In this document: one piece after another, positions 21,168 to 31,940 of the stretch
Layout of the letters: every line of letters begins with the position of its first letter
Position numbering within the stretch: position 1 is the first letter of the stretch
Assembly (NCBI RefSeq): GCF_030066895.1
Contig: NZ_JASJAV010000011.1
Coordinates: 109,333-173,332, forward strand
Origin: Breoghania sp.
Lineage (GTDB): Bacteria > Pseudomonadota > Alphaproteobacteria > Rhizobiales > Stappiaceae
Length of the DNA: 64,000 bases
Direction of reading: 5' to 3'
Translations under genes and position numbers: made by a program
The notes under the pieces: model-generated
What the model was told of the DNA's origin: nothing
What the model saw: only the letters and a program-made list of their open reading frames with translations
Databases searched by the model: none

Positions 21168-22097
21168 TCAGCCGTCCTTGCGGTTCAAAACCCGGCCAGC
21201 GACCGCATCGAGCTTTGCCAGAAGGCCCGGGTCCCGCTTGTCCGGTGCCGTCATCAGCGCGTAGTCGAGCGAGCTGTCGGACCCGACGGGACAAACTGGA
21301 TGTTCGCGCGGGAAATCGCGTGCGACACGCGCGATCGACCGCTGGGCGTTCTCCGCGTTATCCTTCAGCATACGGATGATCATGGTGATGTCCACCTCGC
21401 CATGCTCGGGATGCCAGCTGTCGTAGTCGATGATCATCGCCACGGTCGCGTAGCAGATCTCCGCCTCGCGGGCGAGCTTGGCCTCCGGTATATTGGTCAT
21501 GCCGATCACGTCGCAGCCCCAGGAGCGTTAGAGATGGCTTTCGGCCAGCGACGAGAATTGCGGCCCTTCCATCACCAGATAGGTCCCGCCGCGCCGATGG
21601 GCGATGTCCTCCGCCCACGCAGCCGCCTCGATTGAATCGACGAGCTTCGGGCTCACCGGATAGGTCATCGAGACATGCGCCACGCAGCCCGCTCCGAAGA
21701 AGTTCCGCTCACGTGCAACGGTGCGATCAATGAACTGCTCCACCAGCACGAAGGTGCCCGGCGCCAGTTTCTCCTTTAACGAGCCGCAGGCGGAGGCCGA
21801 GACCAGATCCGTCACGCCCGCCCGCTTCAGAACATCGATATTGGCGCGGTAGTTGATGTCGCTCGGGCTCAGGCGATGCCCGCGACCGTGGCGGGGCAAA
21901 AAGACGACCTTCATGCCGTCGATCTCGCCGATATACAAATCATCCGACGGCTCTCCCCACGGACTTTCCACGTGGACCCATTCCGCATTCGTCAGACCGG
22001 GCAATTCATAAATGCTCGAACCGCCGACCACCCCCAGCACCGATTTCGTCATCCCGAACCCCTTCTTGCCCACGCGGTTTGCGCCCGGGACTAACAT
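21168..22097 (-). pseudogene. mtnP: S-methyl-5'-thioadenosine phosphorylase with in-frame stop
   Basis: GVVGGSSIYELPGL, LPRHGRGHRLSPSDINYRANI, MEGPQFSSLAESHL-TAA-RSWGCDVIGMTN; stop at 21528-21530. Confidence 0.88.
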
Positions 22098-22169
22098 CCA
22101 ACGCCGCTCCCGTCAGCATGTCCGCACATACCGTTCGTCAACGCGGCCAATACACCCCCGGACACGAAA

Positions 22170-22195
22170 ACGCCGCGCGATTGCTCGCGCGGCGT
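22170..22195 (-). terminator. Terminator of petABC operon
   Basis: ACGCCGCGCGA-GCAA-TCGCGCGGCGT followed on minus strand by TTTTCG. Confidence 0.75.
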
Positions 22196-22220
22196 GTATG
22201 CATCTCGTTCATCGTTGCGC

Positions 22221-23063
22221 TCAGTGCCCGATGTTGCGCCAGATCTTCTTTTTGGTGAAGTAGAGCAGGTTCGCGAAGACGAGGAGGAAGATCATCACCC
22301 GGAATCCGATCTTCTTGCGCTCTTCGAGCTTGGGTTCCGCCGCCCACATCAGGAAGGCGGAGACATCCTGCGAATATTGCTCGACGGTTTGCGGAGATCC
22401 GTCGGCATATTCCACCAAATCCTCGAACAGCGGCGGCGGCATGCCGATGGCGTCACCGCCCAGGAAGCTGGTGTTGTAGTACTTGCCGTCCGGGATCTCG
22501 ACGTCCTCGGGTATATCCTCGTACCCGTTCAAGAGGGCGTGGATATAATCCGGCCCCTGCTCCTGATACTGGGTGAAGGCGTCAATGACGAACCACGGGA
22601 AGCCGCGCTCCACAGCCCGCGCCTTGGCGATCAGCGACAGATCCGGCGGATAGGAACCGCCATTGGCCACCATCGCCGCCTGCTTGTTGGGGAACGGTGC
22701 CGGGAAGTGATCGGACGGCTTGGCGCTCCGCTCAAACATGTCGCCGTCGTCATTCGGCCCATCCTGAACCGTGTACTGCGCCGCCAGCGCCTTGACCTGA
22801 TCCTCCGAGTAGCCGAGCGCACCAGGTTCGGCTAGGTTGCGGAAGGCGATGAGGTGCAGGCTGTGACAGCTGGAGCAGACTTCCTTGTAGACTTGGAAGC
22901 CGCGCTGCAGCTGCTGCTTGTCGTACTGACCGAACGGGCCGGAGAACGTCCAGCTCTGCCGTTCGATATGGGAACCTTCGCCCGACGCGGACGCCGGAGC
23001 GGCAACCGCCACGAAAGCGGCGGCCACGGCGGCTCGGACGGAGGTTGAGATGAGGGTCTTCAT
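22221..23063 (-). CDS. petC: Ubiquinol-cytochrome c reductase, cytochrome c1
   Basis: Signal peptide, CSSCHSL haem site, C-terminal TM anchor. Confidence 0.92.
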   Translation of the reverse strand: MKTLISTSVRAAVAAAFVAVAAPASASGEGSHIERQSWTFSGPFGQYDKQQLQRGFQVYKEVCSSCHSLHLIAFRNLAEPGALGYSEDQVKALAAQYTVQDGPNDDGDMFERSAKPSDHFPAPFPNKQAAMVANGGSYPPDLSLIAKARAVERGFPWFVIDAFTQYQEQGPDYIHALLNGYEDIPEDVEIPDGKYYNTSFLGGDAIGMPPPLFEDLVEYADGSPQTVEQYSQDVSAFLMWAAEPKLEERKKIGFRVMIFLLVFANLLYFTKKKIWRNIGH

Positions 23064-23089
23064 GGGTCTTGCGCTCCTCTCGTCCGTCC

Positions 23090-24361
23090 TCAAGCCTTGG
23101 TCTCGGGTGCGGCAGCCGCACCGGAAGGCTGGCCATTGCCGTTTTTCGCCAGAACCGCCTCGTTGATGGAGGCAGGCAGCGCCTTCGGCTTCTCGAAGAA
23201 ACCCAGCAGCGCCAGAATGATCAGGAAATGGATGAAGTAGTAGGCCGTGCAGATACGCGCAGCATACACATACCAGCCTTCCGCAGGCTTGGAGCCAAGC
23301 CAGCCCAGGAAGACGCACACAATTGCGAAAATCCAGAAGAACTGCTTGTAGACCGGCCGGTAGGTCGCCGAACGCACCCGCGAGGTATCAAGCCACGGCA
23401 GAATGAACAGCACGGCGATCGCCCCGAACATCGCAACGACGCCGCCAAGCTTGTCGGGGATGGCGCGCAGGATGGCGTAGAAGGGCAGGAAGTACCATTC
23501 CGGCACGATATGCGCGGGCGTCACCAGTGGATCGGCTTCGGTGTAGTTGTCAGGATGCCCCATGTAGTTCGGCACGTAGAAGACGAACCAGGCAAACAGC
23601 AGCAGGAACACCACGATCGCGAACAGGTCCTTCATCGTGTAGTAGGGATGGAAGGGAACCGTGTCCTTGTCGGACTTCGGATCGACGCCGGTCGGGTTGT
23701 TGTTACCCGTGGTGTGGAAGGCCCAGATGTGCAGCATCACCACGCCGAGGATCATGAACGGCAAGAGGTAGTGCAGCGAGAAGAAGCGGTTGAGCGTCGG
23801 ATTGCCGACCGCGAACCCGCCCCACAGCCAGTGCGTGATGGATTCACCCACCAGCGGGATCGCCGTGAACAGGTTGGTGATCACGGTGGCGCCCCAGAAG
23901 GACATCTGGCCCCAGGGCAGCACGTAGCCCATGAAGGCCGTGGCCATCATCAGCAAGAAGATGACGACACCCAGGATCCAGGAGATCTCGCGCGGCGCCT
24001 TGTAGGAACCGTAATAGAGACCGCGGAAAATATGGATATAGACAGCGATGAAGAACATCGAGGCGCCGTTGGCGTGCAGATAGCGCATCAGCCAGCCGTA
24101 ATTCACGTCGCGCATGATGTGCTCGACGGAATTGAACGCCATGTCGACATGGCCCGTGTAGTGCATCACCAGCACCACGCCGGTAACGATCTGAGCGACC
24201 AGGACGATGGCGGCGATACCGCCGAACGTCCACCAGTAGTTCAGGTTCTTCGGGGTGGGAAAATCAACGAAACTGCCGCGCACCAGACTGATGATCGGGA
24301 GGCGGGTTTCCAGCCACCGGGTAGCCTTGCTCTGCGGCACATAGGTCGAATGTCCGGCCAT
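23090..24361 (-). CDS. petB: Cytochrome b of bc1 complex
   Basis: [43 protein letters not shown]. Confidence 0.96.
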   Translation of the reverse strand: MAGHSTYVPQSKATRWLETRLPIISLVRGSFVDFPTPKNLNYWWTFGGIAAIVLVAQIVTGVVLVMHYTGHVDMAFNSVEHIMRDVNYGWLMRYLHANGASMFFIAVYIHIFRGLYYGSYKAPREISWILGVVIFLLMMATAFMGYVLPWGQMSFWGATVITNLFTAIPLVGESITHWLWGGFAVGNPTLNRFFSLHYLLPFMILGVVMLHIWAFHTTGNNNPTGVDPKSDKDTVPFHPYYTMKDLFAIVVFLLLFAWFVFYVPNYMGHPDNYTEADPLVTPAHIVPEWYFLPFYAILRAIPDKLGGVVAMFGAIAVLFILPWLDTSRVRSATYRPVYKQFFWIFAIVCVFLGWLGSKPAEGWYVYAARICTAYYFIHFLIILALLGFFEKPKALPASINEAVLAKNGNGQPSGAAAAPETKA

Positions 24362-24386
24362 AGTGCTTCCTCCTAGCGCGTGCGCG

Positions 24387-24971
24387 TCAGCCGATCTTGA
24401 CGACCGTATCTGAGATGAACTGATAGGGCGGGATGTGGAGGTTCTCGGGCGCCGGGCCTTTACGGATACGGCCGGCCGTATCGTAGTGAGAGCCGTGGCA
24501 GGGGCAGAACCAGCCGTCGAAGTCACCGGCTTCGCCGATCGGGATGCAGCCCAGATGCGTGCACACGCCGATCATGATGAGGAGCTTCTCGCCGTATTCG
24601 GCCGCCGTACCCTCAACGCCACCCGCTGCCCGGTTCTCGTCGGTGGCCGGCGCATCCTCGGCAAGGTTCATGTTGCGGGCAACCGGATCCCGCAGATCCG
24701 CCAGATCGATGGCCTTTGCTTCTTCGATTTCCTTGTCCGTGCGGCTGCGGATGAAGAGGGGCTTGCCGCGCCACATCACCTTGATCTGCTGGCCCTCGGC
24801 GACGTTCGAAACGTCGACTTCGATCGAGGCCAACGCCAGGGCGGATGCATCTGGATTCATCTGACTAACGAACGGCCAAGCCAACGCCCCCACACCGACA
24901 GCACCTACGGCACCGGTCGCGATATAGAGGAAATCGCGACGGGTCGCCTCTCCCATTTCCATCGTAGCCAA
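24387..24971 (-). CDS. petA: Rieske iron-sulfur subunit
   Basis: [17 protein letters not shown] Rieske motifs; TAT-like N-terminus. Confidence 0.95.
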   Translation of the reverse strand: MATMEMGEATRRDFLYIATGAVGAVGVGALAWPFVSQMNPDASALALASIEVDVSNVAEGQQIKVMWRGKPLFIRSRTDKEIEEAKAIDLADLRDPVARNMNLAEDAPATDENRAAGGVEGTAAEYGEKLLIMIGVCTHLGCIPIGEAGDFDGWFCPCHGSHYDTAGRIRKGPAPENLHIPPYQFISDTVVKIG

Positions 24972-25140
24972 GGCCTGATCCTCTCCAATCGTGTCGCCGC
25001 ACCATCAATTTACCCAAAGCTCGGCAACTCCGTTTACGGAATGCACATGATGCAGGAGAAATCTATTGGCGCAATCTGCGGTTCGACCGCACATTCCCAA
25101 GCGATTGATCTTTTTGCACCTATCCCGACAATTGTCCAGA

Positions 25141-25162
25141 TGGGCCTTAAGTTTAAGGCCCA
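25141..25162. promoter_or_regulatory. Perfect dyad upstream of petABC
   Basis: TGGGCCTTAA-GT-TTAAGGCCCA, about 170 bp upstream of petA start. Confidence 0.45.
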
Positions 25163-25218
25163 CATATTGCCGCTGCGGCATAAGGTGCCACCGCCACGCG
25201 CCCAAAGTCGCTTGCGAG

Positions 25219-25262
25219 AATTATAACAATTCAAAATACAAATTATAACAATTCAAAATACA
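25219..25262. repeat. 22-bp perfect tandem duplication
   Basis: AATTATAACAATTCAAAATACA repeated twice head to tail. Confidence 0.95.
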
Positions 25263-25309
25263 GATGCCCGTCGAGGAGGAAACGCATTCCGAACAATGTG
25301 TTGCAGAAT

Positions 25310-27150
25310 TTACGCAGCTGCCGTCTGTGCCAGGAAACCGCCGGATTGTCTGTTCCACAAGCTTGCGTAGAGACCGTCGGCCTTCAACAACTGCTCGTGC
25401 GTGCCCTGTTCTATGATACGCCCCGCATCCATGACGATAAGCCTGTCTATCACCGCAATGGTGGAGAGCCGATGCGCGATGGCGAGCACGGTTTTCCCCT
25501 CCATGAGCACGTTAAGCTGCTCCTGAATGGCCGCTTCAATTTCCGAATCAAGTACGGACGTCGCCTCGTCGAGCACCAGGGTCGGGGCATTCTTCAAAAG
25601 CACGCGCGCGATCGCGATGCGCTGACGCTGACCGCCGGAGAGTTTCACTCCGCGCTCCCCGACAAGCGCGTCGTAGCCCGTCCGCCCTGCTCTGTCGCGC
25701 AGTTCCGGAATGAACGTGTCGGCCTGGGCGCGCTGAACCGCATCAAGAACGTCCTCGTCCTCCGCATTGGGCTGTCCGTAGACGATATTGTCATGCACGG
25801 AGCGATGCAGAAGCGAGGTGTCCTGCGTGACCATGCCGATATGGCGCCGCAGCGATTCCTGTGTCACCTGCGAGATGTGCTGCCCGTCGATGAGAATACG
25901 GCCCGATTCCAGATCGTAGAAACGCAACAGCAGGTTCGCCAACGTCGACTTGCCCTCCCCCGAGCGCCCGACGACACCGGCCTTTTCTCCGGCCGCCACC
26001 GCCAACGTCAGATCGTCGATGACGCCGCCTTCCTTGCCATAGTGAAAGCCGATCCGCTCGAACCGGATTTCGCCCTTCGGCACGCTCAGCTCTCCTGCAC
26101 CCGGCGCATCGACGACACTTGTGGGGCGCGACAGCGTCTCGATCCCGTTCTGCACCGTGCCGACATTTTCAAACAGTGCGGCCACCGTGCGCAGGATCCA
26201 GCCCGACAGCTGATTGAGACGGATGAACAGTCCGTTGGCCAGGGCCACCGCGCCGACGCTGATCGTGCCCATGCTCCAGAGCCACAGCGACAAGACAGCG
26301 ACACAGAAGATCAATAGACTATTGAGGACCGTCAGCACGACCGTCATCGTCACGATGGAACGAAGCAGCCGTTGCATCACCACAAGCTGGCGCTCGAAGC
26401 TCTTCAGCACGAAGCCGTCCGCCCGCTCTGAATTCGGAGAACAGCTTGACCGCCTGAATGTTGGTGAAGCTGCCCACCAAGCGTCCCGACAGGGCGGAGT
26501 CCGCCTCCGCCACTGCCGCAGAGCGCACGCGAACCGGCGGCACCATGAAATAGATCGTCGCCCCGTACCCGATGGTCCACAGAACGAGCGGCAGCGCCAT
26601 GCGCCAGTCGAGCCCGACGACGAGCGCCAGCGTGCCGGTCAGATAGATGAACAGGAACCAGATGCCGTCCACCACATTGACCACGCTTTCGCGCACCGCC
26701 ATTCCCGTCTGCATCACCTTCTGCGCAACACACCCGGCGAAATCGTCCTGAAAGAACGACAAGCTCTGACGCTGGACATAGCGATAGGTGCGCCAACGCA
26801 CCAGCGCGGTCAGGCCGGGAATCAAGAGCGAGGTTCGTCAGCGCGCGGGCACCGAGAGCGCGAGCACCGGGCGCAGCACTAGCACGACGAGTGCCATGAC
26901 GAGCAGCGTGATCGCATGGGTTTCGAAAAGTGGACGGGCCGCTTTCGTTCATCAGATCGACGAGGTCGCCGACAAAGACGAACAGCACCATTTCCGCCAG
27001 CGCCGCCAACAACGAGATGATGAGCGTGACGGCCAGAAGCCGCCACATCGGCTTGAGGAAATAGACATAGAACCCGCGCACCATATCGGGCCGGGCGCTC
27101 GACGGAATGCTCCTCGAAAGGCTTCAGAAGGTTTTCGAACCAGGCGAACA
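25310..27150 (-). pseudogene. ABC transporter, fused permease/ATPase (MsbA-like exporter), frameshifted in TM half
   Basis: Intact NBD (GRSGEGKSTLANLLLRFY, LSGGQRQRIAIARVLL) with TM segments spread over three frames. Confidence 0.85.
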
Positions 27151-27342
27151 TCGCTATCTCAAACTCTCCGGCCAATCGCTCGCCGAAAGCCCGCGCGCGT
27201 CAGGCCATTAAGATAGGCCCGTCATCCACCAGATCAATCGTCGCTTTTTCCGCCGCGCTCCCGAACCACGGGGAACCGCGCAAGAGCGAGATCCCGAGCC
27301 CGTGGACCGTTTCGCGGACCGCCATGAAAGACGATACACACC

Positions 27343-27801
27343 ATACCCGACATTGCACTCTACCAACCGGACATTCCACAGAACACGGGCACCATCCTGC
27401 GCATAGGGGCCTGTCTGGGACTGACGGTGCACCTGATCGAACCGTCGGGGTTTGCCCTTTCCGACCGCAATTTCCGCAGGGCCGGGCTCGACTATATCGA
27501 TCAGGCAACAATACAGCGTCACCTTGACTGGAACGCGTTCAAGGCCTGGCGGCACGAAAACACCCGACGACTCGTGCTCCTCACCGCCGCCGCCAACACC
27601 GTCTACACCGACTTCGCATTCAAGGCCGACGATATCCTCCTGCTTGGGCGAAAAAGCGTGGGCGCGCATCCTGAGGTCCATGAAGAGGCCGATGCCCGAT
27701 TGAAAATTCCGATGCGGCCGGGTACGCGCTCGCTCAATATTGCCATCGCAGGCGCGATAATCACCGGAGAAGCCTTGCGACAGACCGCACTGTTCCCCTA
27801 A
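27343..27801 (+). pseudogene. trmL: tRNA (cytidine(34)-2'-O)-methyltransferase, canonical start codon missing
   Basis: IPDIALYQPDIPQNTGTILRIGACLGLTVHLIEPSGFALSDRNFRRAGLDYID...RSLNIAIAGAIITGEALRQ; N-terminus begins with ATA, in-frame stop just upstream (27325). Confidence 0.75.
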
Positions 27802-27830
27802 AGCATTGACGGGGAGAAACAGGAGGACGC

Positions 27831-28745
27831 ATGAGCGACCGGGGCGGGCCGATTCCGGAGGGAATCGAGGAAAAGAAGGCGGAAGCAGCAGACTGGTTAC
27901 GCACTTTGCGCGACAAGATCTGCATGCTCTTCGAGGAGCTCGAAGACGAGGTCGGCCCGAAAGGCGGCCCTCGTGCGGAAAAGCCGGCAGCACGTTTCAA
28001 GCGCGAGCCTTGGGAACGCACCGATCACAGCGGTGCGAAGGGCGGCGGCGGCGAAATGTCGATGATGTCGCAAGGCCGGATCTTCGAAAAGGCCGGCATT
28101 CACATCTCGACCGTGCATGGCGAGTTCTCGCCGGAATTCCGCGGCCAGATCCCCGGCGCCTCCGAGGCTCCGCGCTTCTGGGCCTCCGGCATCTCGCTCA
28201 TCGCCCATCCGCACAATCCCAACGTCCCCGCGGTTCACATGAACACGCGCATGGTGGTCACCACCCGGCAATGGTTCGGCGGCGGGGCCGACCTGACCCC
28301 GATGCTGGATGCACGCCGCAATCAGGAAGATCCGGACACCAAGATCTTCCATGCGGCGATGGAAGCGGCCTGCGAGGACCATCCGGGCGCCGACTACCCG
28401 CGCTACAAGGAATGGTGCGACGAGTACTTCTTCCTCAAGCATCGAAACGAGCCGCGCGGCGTCGGCGGAATTTTCTACGACTACCTGAATTCCGGCGACT
28501 GGGCCGCCGACCTCGCCTTCACCCGCGATGTCGGGCTAGCCTTTCTGGGCGTCTATGCGGAAATCGTGCGCAACAACTACCTGAAGCCGTGGACGGAGGA
28601 GCAGCGCGAGGAACAGCTCGTGCGCCGCGGCCGCTATGTGGAGTACAACCTGCTCTACGATCGCGGCACAATCTTCGGGCTGAAGACGGGCGGCAACGTG
28701 ACCTCCATCCTCTCCTCCATGCCGCCGGTGGTGAAGTGGCCCTGA
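27831..28745 (+). CDS. hemF: Oxygen-dependent coproporphyrinogen III oxidase
   Basis: [45 protein letters not shown]. Confidence 0.97.
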   Translation: MSDRGGPIPEGIEEKKAEAADWLRTLRDKICMLFEELEDEVGPKGGPRAEKPAARFKREPWERTDHSGAKGGGGEMSMMSQGRIFEKAGIHISTVHGEFSPEFRGQIPGASEAPRFWASGISLIAHPHNPNVPAVHMNTRMVVTTRQWFGGGADLTPMLDARRNQEDPDTKIFHAAMEAACEDHPGADYPRYKEWCDEYFFLKHRNEPRGVGGIFYDYLNSGDWAADLAFTRDVGLAFLGVYAEIVRNNYLKPWTEEQREEQLVRRGRYVEYNLLYDRGTIFGLKTGGNVTSILSSMPPVVKWP

Positions 28746-28796
28746 CGGCGCGGCTTTAACGCGACAATAGCCGGGAGCCGGACAAGACCCCGGCTG

Positions 28797-30017
28797 CTAT
28801 TCGGACGCCTCGAGCCCGGCCAGCAAGTCATCGCGCGTGAGCGCGAAATCCGAGGCGATCCAGCGCGCCTCCAGCGCCCGCAACGCCTTACCGATACCCG
28901 GTCCCGGCTTGCGCCCCAGCACCAAAAGATCTCGCCCGGCAACGGGAAAGACGGGAATTTCGAACGTGCGCAAGGCGACGATCAGACGGCGCCAGCCCTG
29001 ATCCTCCGGCCCGGCTTCATCGCGGCACCAGGCCAGCAAGGCCGCATCGATCGCCGTCTCGTGGCCGACGCGGTAAAGGCACTCGCGCACATCCCTTTCC
29101 CGAAGATCGGAAGAAAAACCGCGGCTCGCGCCAAAGGCGTGCGCCATGCGCTTTTCTTCGCGCGTCGACAGCCGCAGCCGATCGGCGAGCCGTTCCACAT
29201 CCTCCTGCACGAAGCAGGACAGGGCGCAAAGTCGCAGGATCGCGTCGCCCGCTTCGGCCGCGAAATCCGTCAGGTGATGGAGATGTGCGAAATCCTCAAG
29301 CAGCGCCACGCCTGCAAAGACGATTTCGATGATCCCCGTCTCCGCCATCGCCTCCACCGTTTCCACCGCGTGCGGCGCAGGCAAGATCCTCCGGATTTCA
29401 TGGCCGACGCGCTCGGCCGAAAGCTGGCGAAGCCCCTCGCGAGCGGAAATGACGGCCGACAGACCCGCAGCATCGATGGCCCCCGATCCGTAGCACGCAT
29501 GAAAGCGGAAGAAACGCAAGATCCGCAGGTAGTCCTCACGGATGCGCGCATGCGGATCGCCGATGAACCGCACCCGTCGGGCAAGGCAGTCGGACACCCC
29601 CTCGCCGGTAGGGTCGTGGATCGCCCCGTCCGCATCGACATAGAGCGCGTTCATGGTGAAGTCGCGCCGGGCGGCATCCGCCTGCCAGTCCCGCGAAAAG
29701 CGCACGACGGCGTGGCGGCCGAATGTCTCCACGTCCTCGCGCAAGGTTGTCACCTCGTAGGCAGTTCCCTCACTGACGACGGTGATCGTTCCATGATCGA
29801 TACCGGTAGGGATGGGCTTGAGACCGGCCTTGCGGGCCCGCGTCATGACAGTATCGGGAACGGCGGTAGTGGCGACGTCGATATCGCAGACAGGTTCGCC
29901 CATCAGCGTATTGCGCACGGCTCCGCCGACCACGCGCGCGTCATCGCCCTCGATCGCGATGGCATCGAAGACACGGGCGAGATTTGCGCTCGTCAACCAC
30001 AGCGCATCGGTGATCAT
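28797..30017 (-). CDS. cca: CCA-adding enzyme / poly(A) polymerase family
   Basis: VVGGAVRNTLMGEPVCDIDVATTAVPD; RRDFTMNALYVDADG. Confidence 0.9.
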   Translation of the reverse strand: MITDALWLTSANLARVFDAIAIEGDDARVVGGAVRNTLMGEPVCDIDVATTAVPDTVMTRARKAGLKPIPTGIDHGTITVVSEGTAYEVTTLREDVETFGRHAVVRFSRDWQADAARRDFTMNALYVDADGAIHDPTGEGVSDCLARRVRFIGDPHARIREDYLRILRFFRFHACYGSGAIDAAGLSAVISAREGLRQLSAERVGHEIRRILPAPHAVETVEAMAETGIIEIVFAGVALLEDFAHLHHLTDFAAEAGDAILRLCALSCFVQEDVERLADRLRLSTREEKRMAHAFGASRGFSSDLRERDVRECLYRVGHETAIDAALLAWCRDEAGPEDQGWRRLIVALRTFEIPVFPVAGRDLLVLGRKPGPGIGKALRALEARWIASDFALTRDDLLAGLEASE

Positions 30018-30030
30018 TGCGGACAATGGA

Positions 30031-30291
30031 CTATTCCAGCCGACCGGGAACGAGTTCGCCGTCCTTGTACTCCATCGACGTGTAGGTCGCATCGGCGTTT
30101 TCATTTTCGAAGGAGGCCAGCGTGATCAGATTGACGATCACAATGACGCCGCCGACGAGCGACAGCCACAATGTCGGCGCATCACGCCAATTTTCCGCCG
30201 AAGCCGACCGGCGCACGATCATCAGCCACATGCCGTAGCCGATAAACGGCAGCAGAAAAAGCAGGAGGTGGACGACAATGATCCGCAACAT
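30031..30291 (-). CDS. DUF6111-like small membrane protein
   Basis: MLRIIVVHLLLFLLPFIGYGMWLMIV...; position between NUDIX and cca. Confidence 0.6.
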   Translation of the reverse strand: MLRIIVVHLLLFLLPFIGYGMWLMIVRRSASAENWRDAPTLWLSLVGGVIVIVNLITLASFENENADATYTSMEYKDGELVPGRLE

Positions 30292-31005
30292 GGTCCAGCC
30301 GTATACCGTATCGTAGAGGCAACGCAAGATACCTGCCGTCACACCCCATAATATATCGGCTCTCATAGGGCATCGCATAGAAGTGACGTCGCGCGCCCTT
30401 CCATTCGCGAGAGAGCTTCTGGTGATTGGCCGGCAACATCAGAAACGACAAAGGAACCTCGAAGATATCCGCGACCTCCCTCCGGTTCCGGGCGCAGCGT
30501 GAATCCCGCGCACCACGCCGAGAACCGGCACGATCCGGAACCCGGAACGGGTGAGATAGGGAACGAGCCGCCCGATCGGTTCCACGAAATCCGAAGCCAG
30601 CCCGATTTCCTCACTCGCTTCGCGCAAGGCGGCGTCGGTCGCGTCATGGTCGCCCGCATCGATCTTTCCACCGGGAAAAGCGATCTGACCGGCGTGACTG
30701 GACAGATGGTCGGTGCGCTGAGTGAGCAGCACGCTCGCCTGTGACCCGCGATCCGCCGCGGTAATCAGAACCGCCGCATCGCGCAACACGCGTTGCGAGG
30801 CCTCGGGGAAAAGGGTGGTATTGAGAACATGGTCGCCCGCCACGCCCGACTGGCCTTGCAGATGATCGCGAACGCGTTCGCGAAACCCGGCAGCGGAAAA
30901 ATCGCTGGCTCGGGACAGACCGAAATCATGCGGAGACGCGTCGAGCGCCTCGATCACCACGTCCGCATCCGATCCTTCCCGTTCATTCGTACTATCCATT
31001 GACAT
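30290..31005 (-). pseudogene. NUDIX hydrolase (CoA pyrophosphatase-like), frameshifted
   Basis: FPGGKIDAGDHDATDAALREASEEIG intact; C-terminus split over three frames (FTLRPEP / EVPLSFLMLPANHQKLSREWKGARRHFYAMPYESRYI / WGVTAGILRCLYDTVYG). Confidence 0.8.
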
Positions 31006-31573
31006 GCATCTCGAAAAAATGTCCGCCGCTCCAGACACCAAAGCGGGTGCGCTCACCCTCACGCTCCTCCACGACCAACTCGGCCAGTTCATAGAGAAGA
31101 GGCCGCGTGAGCTTGGCCTCCAACCGTCCTCTGACGAGAATATAGGGTTTCAATCCGCCCGTGTCCGCTTCCTCCGCGAAACGGATCGGATGGTCGCTGT
31201 CGCATTCGACCACATCGCCCACATTCGTGCGGAACGTCAGCACCTGGTCGCGCCCCTCGCCCTGCGCATGCATTTCCACCGCAAGAAACGGCGCGTCCTC
31301 GACCGTAATGCGGATCTTTTCAACCGGCGTGACGAGATAGAACTCCCCATCGGCATCATGGCGCAGCACCGTGGAGAAGAGACGCACCAGCGCCTCCCGA
31401 TTGATCGGCGTTCCCATGTAGTGCCACGACCCGTCGGCGGCGATCCGCATGTCGATTGCGCCGCAATAGTCCGGCTCCCAGCGCTCCACCAGAGGCAACC
31501 CCCGACCGCTCGGCGCGGCGCGACGAATAAGCTCCTGCAGAGCGTTCGGGGTCACGTCAATGTGATGAGGCAT
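30992..31573 (-). CDS. DUF1285-family protein
   Basis: CGAIDMRIAADGSWHYMGTPINREALVRLFSTVL. Confidence 0.8.
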   Translation of the reverse strand: MPHHIDVTPNALQELIRRAAPSGRGLPLVERWEPDYCGAIDMRIAADGSWHYMGTPINREALVRLFSTVLRHDADGEFYLVTPVEKIRITVEDAPFLAVEMHAQGEGRDQVLTFRTNVGDVVECDSDHPIRFAEEADTGGLKPYILVRGRLEAKLTRPLLYELAELVVEEREGERTRFGVWSGGHFFEMHVNG

Positions 31574-31756
31574 CGGTACGTCAGTTTCCCCGTTCCTGTT
31601 TTGGTATTTTTCCGCAATTCATACGCAATCTAGCGGATGTCTTCGCCTCTTTTCTGTCAGTATTGTTCACTCAAATCCAGTCGCGGAATCCGGATTCGTC
31701 CGCCGCGACGGGACACATACGATATGCTGCCTGCGTTTGACGCGGTGCTTCAGCGT

Positions 31757-31781
31757 AGCATGCATGTTGACCATGCATGCT
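31757..31781. promoter_or_regulatory. Perfect 10-bp inverted repeat upstream of MoxR operon
   Basis: AGCATGCATG-TTGAC-CATGCATGCT, 160 bp upstream of moxR-like start. Confidence 0.5.
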
Positions 31782-31940
31782 TGGGGCGTGTCTGGAGCGA
31801 GCCGGAACCTTCCCGGCACACCGCACCTGTTATCCGGCAGCCACAATCTCCGGGTACGGAGAATGCGGAAAACAGGGATCGCATGATCGCCTGACATTCC
31901 TGCGCGGGCTAGCCCTGCGGCAACTGGGACGGGGAGACGA

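Noticed and set aside
23069-24376. 435-aa plus-strand ORF
   Set aside because: Exactly antisense to petB; His/Gln/Glu/Asp-rich shadow frame
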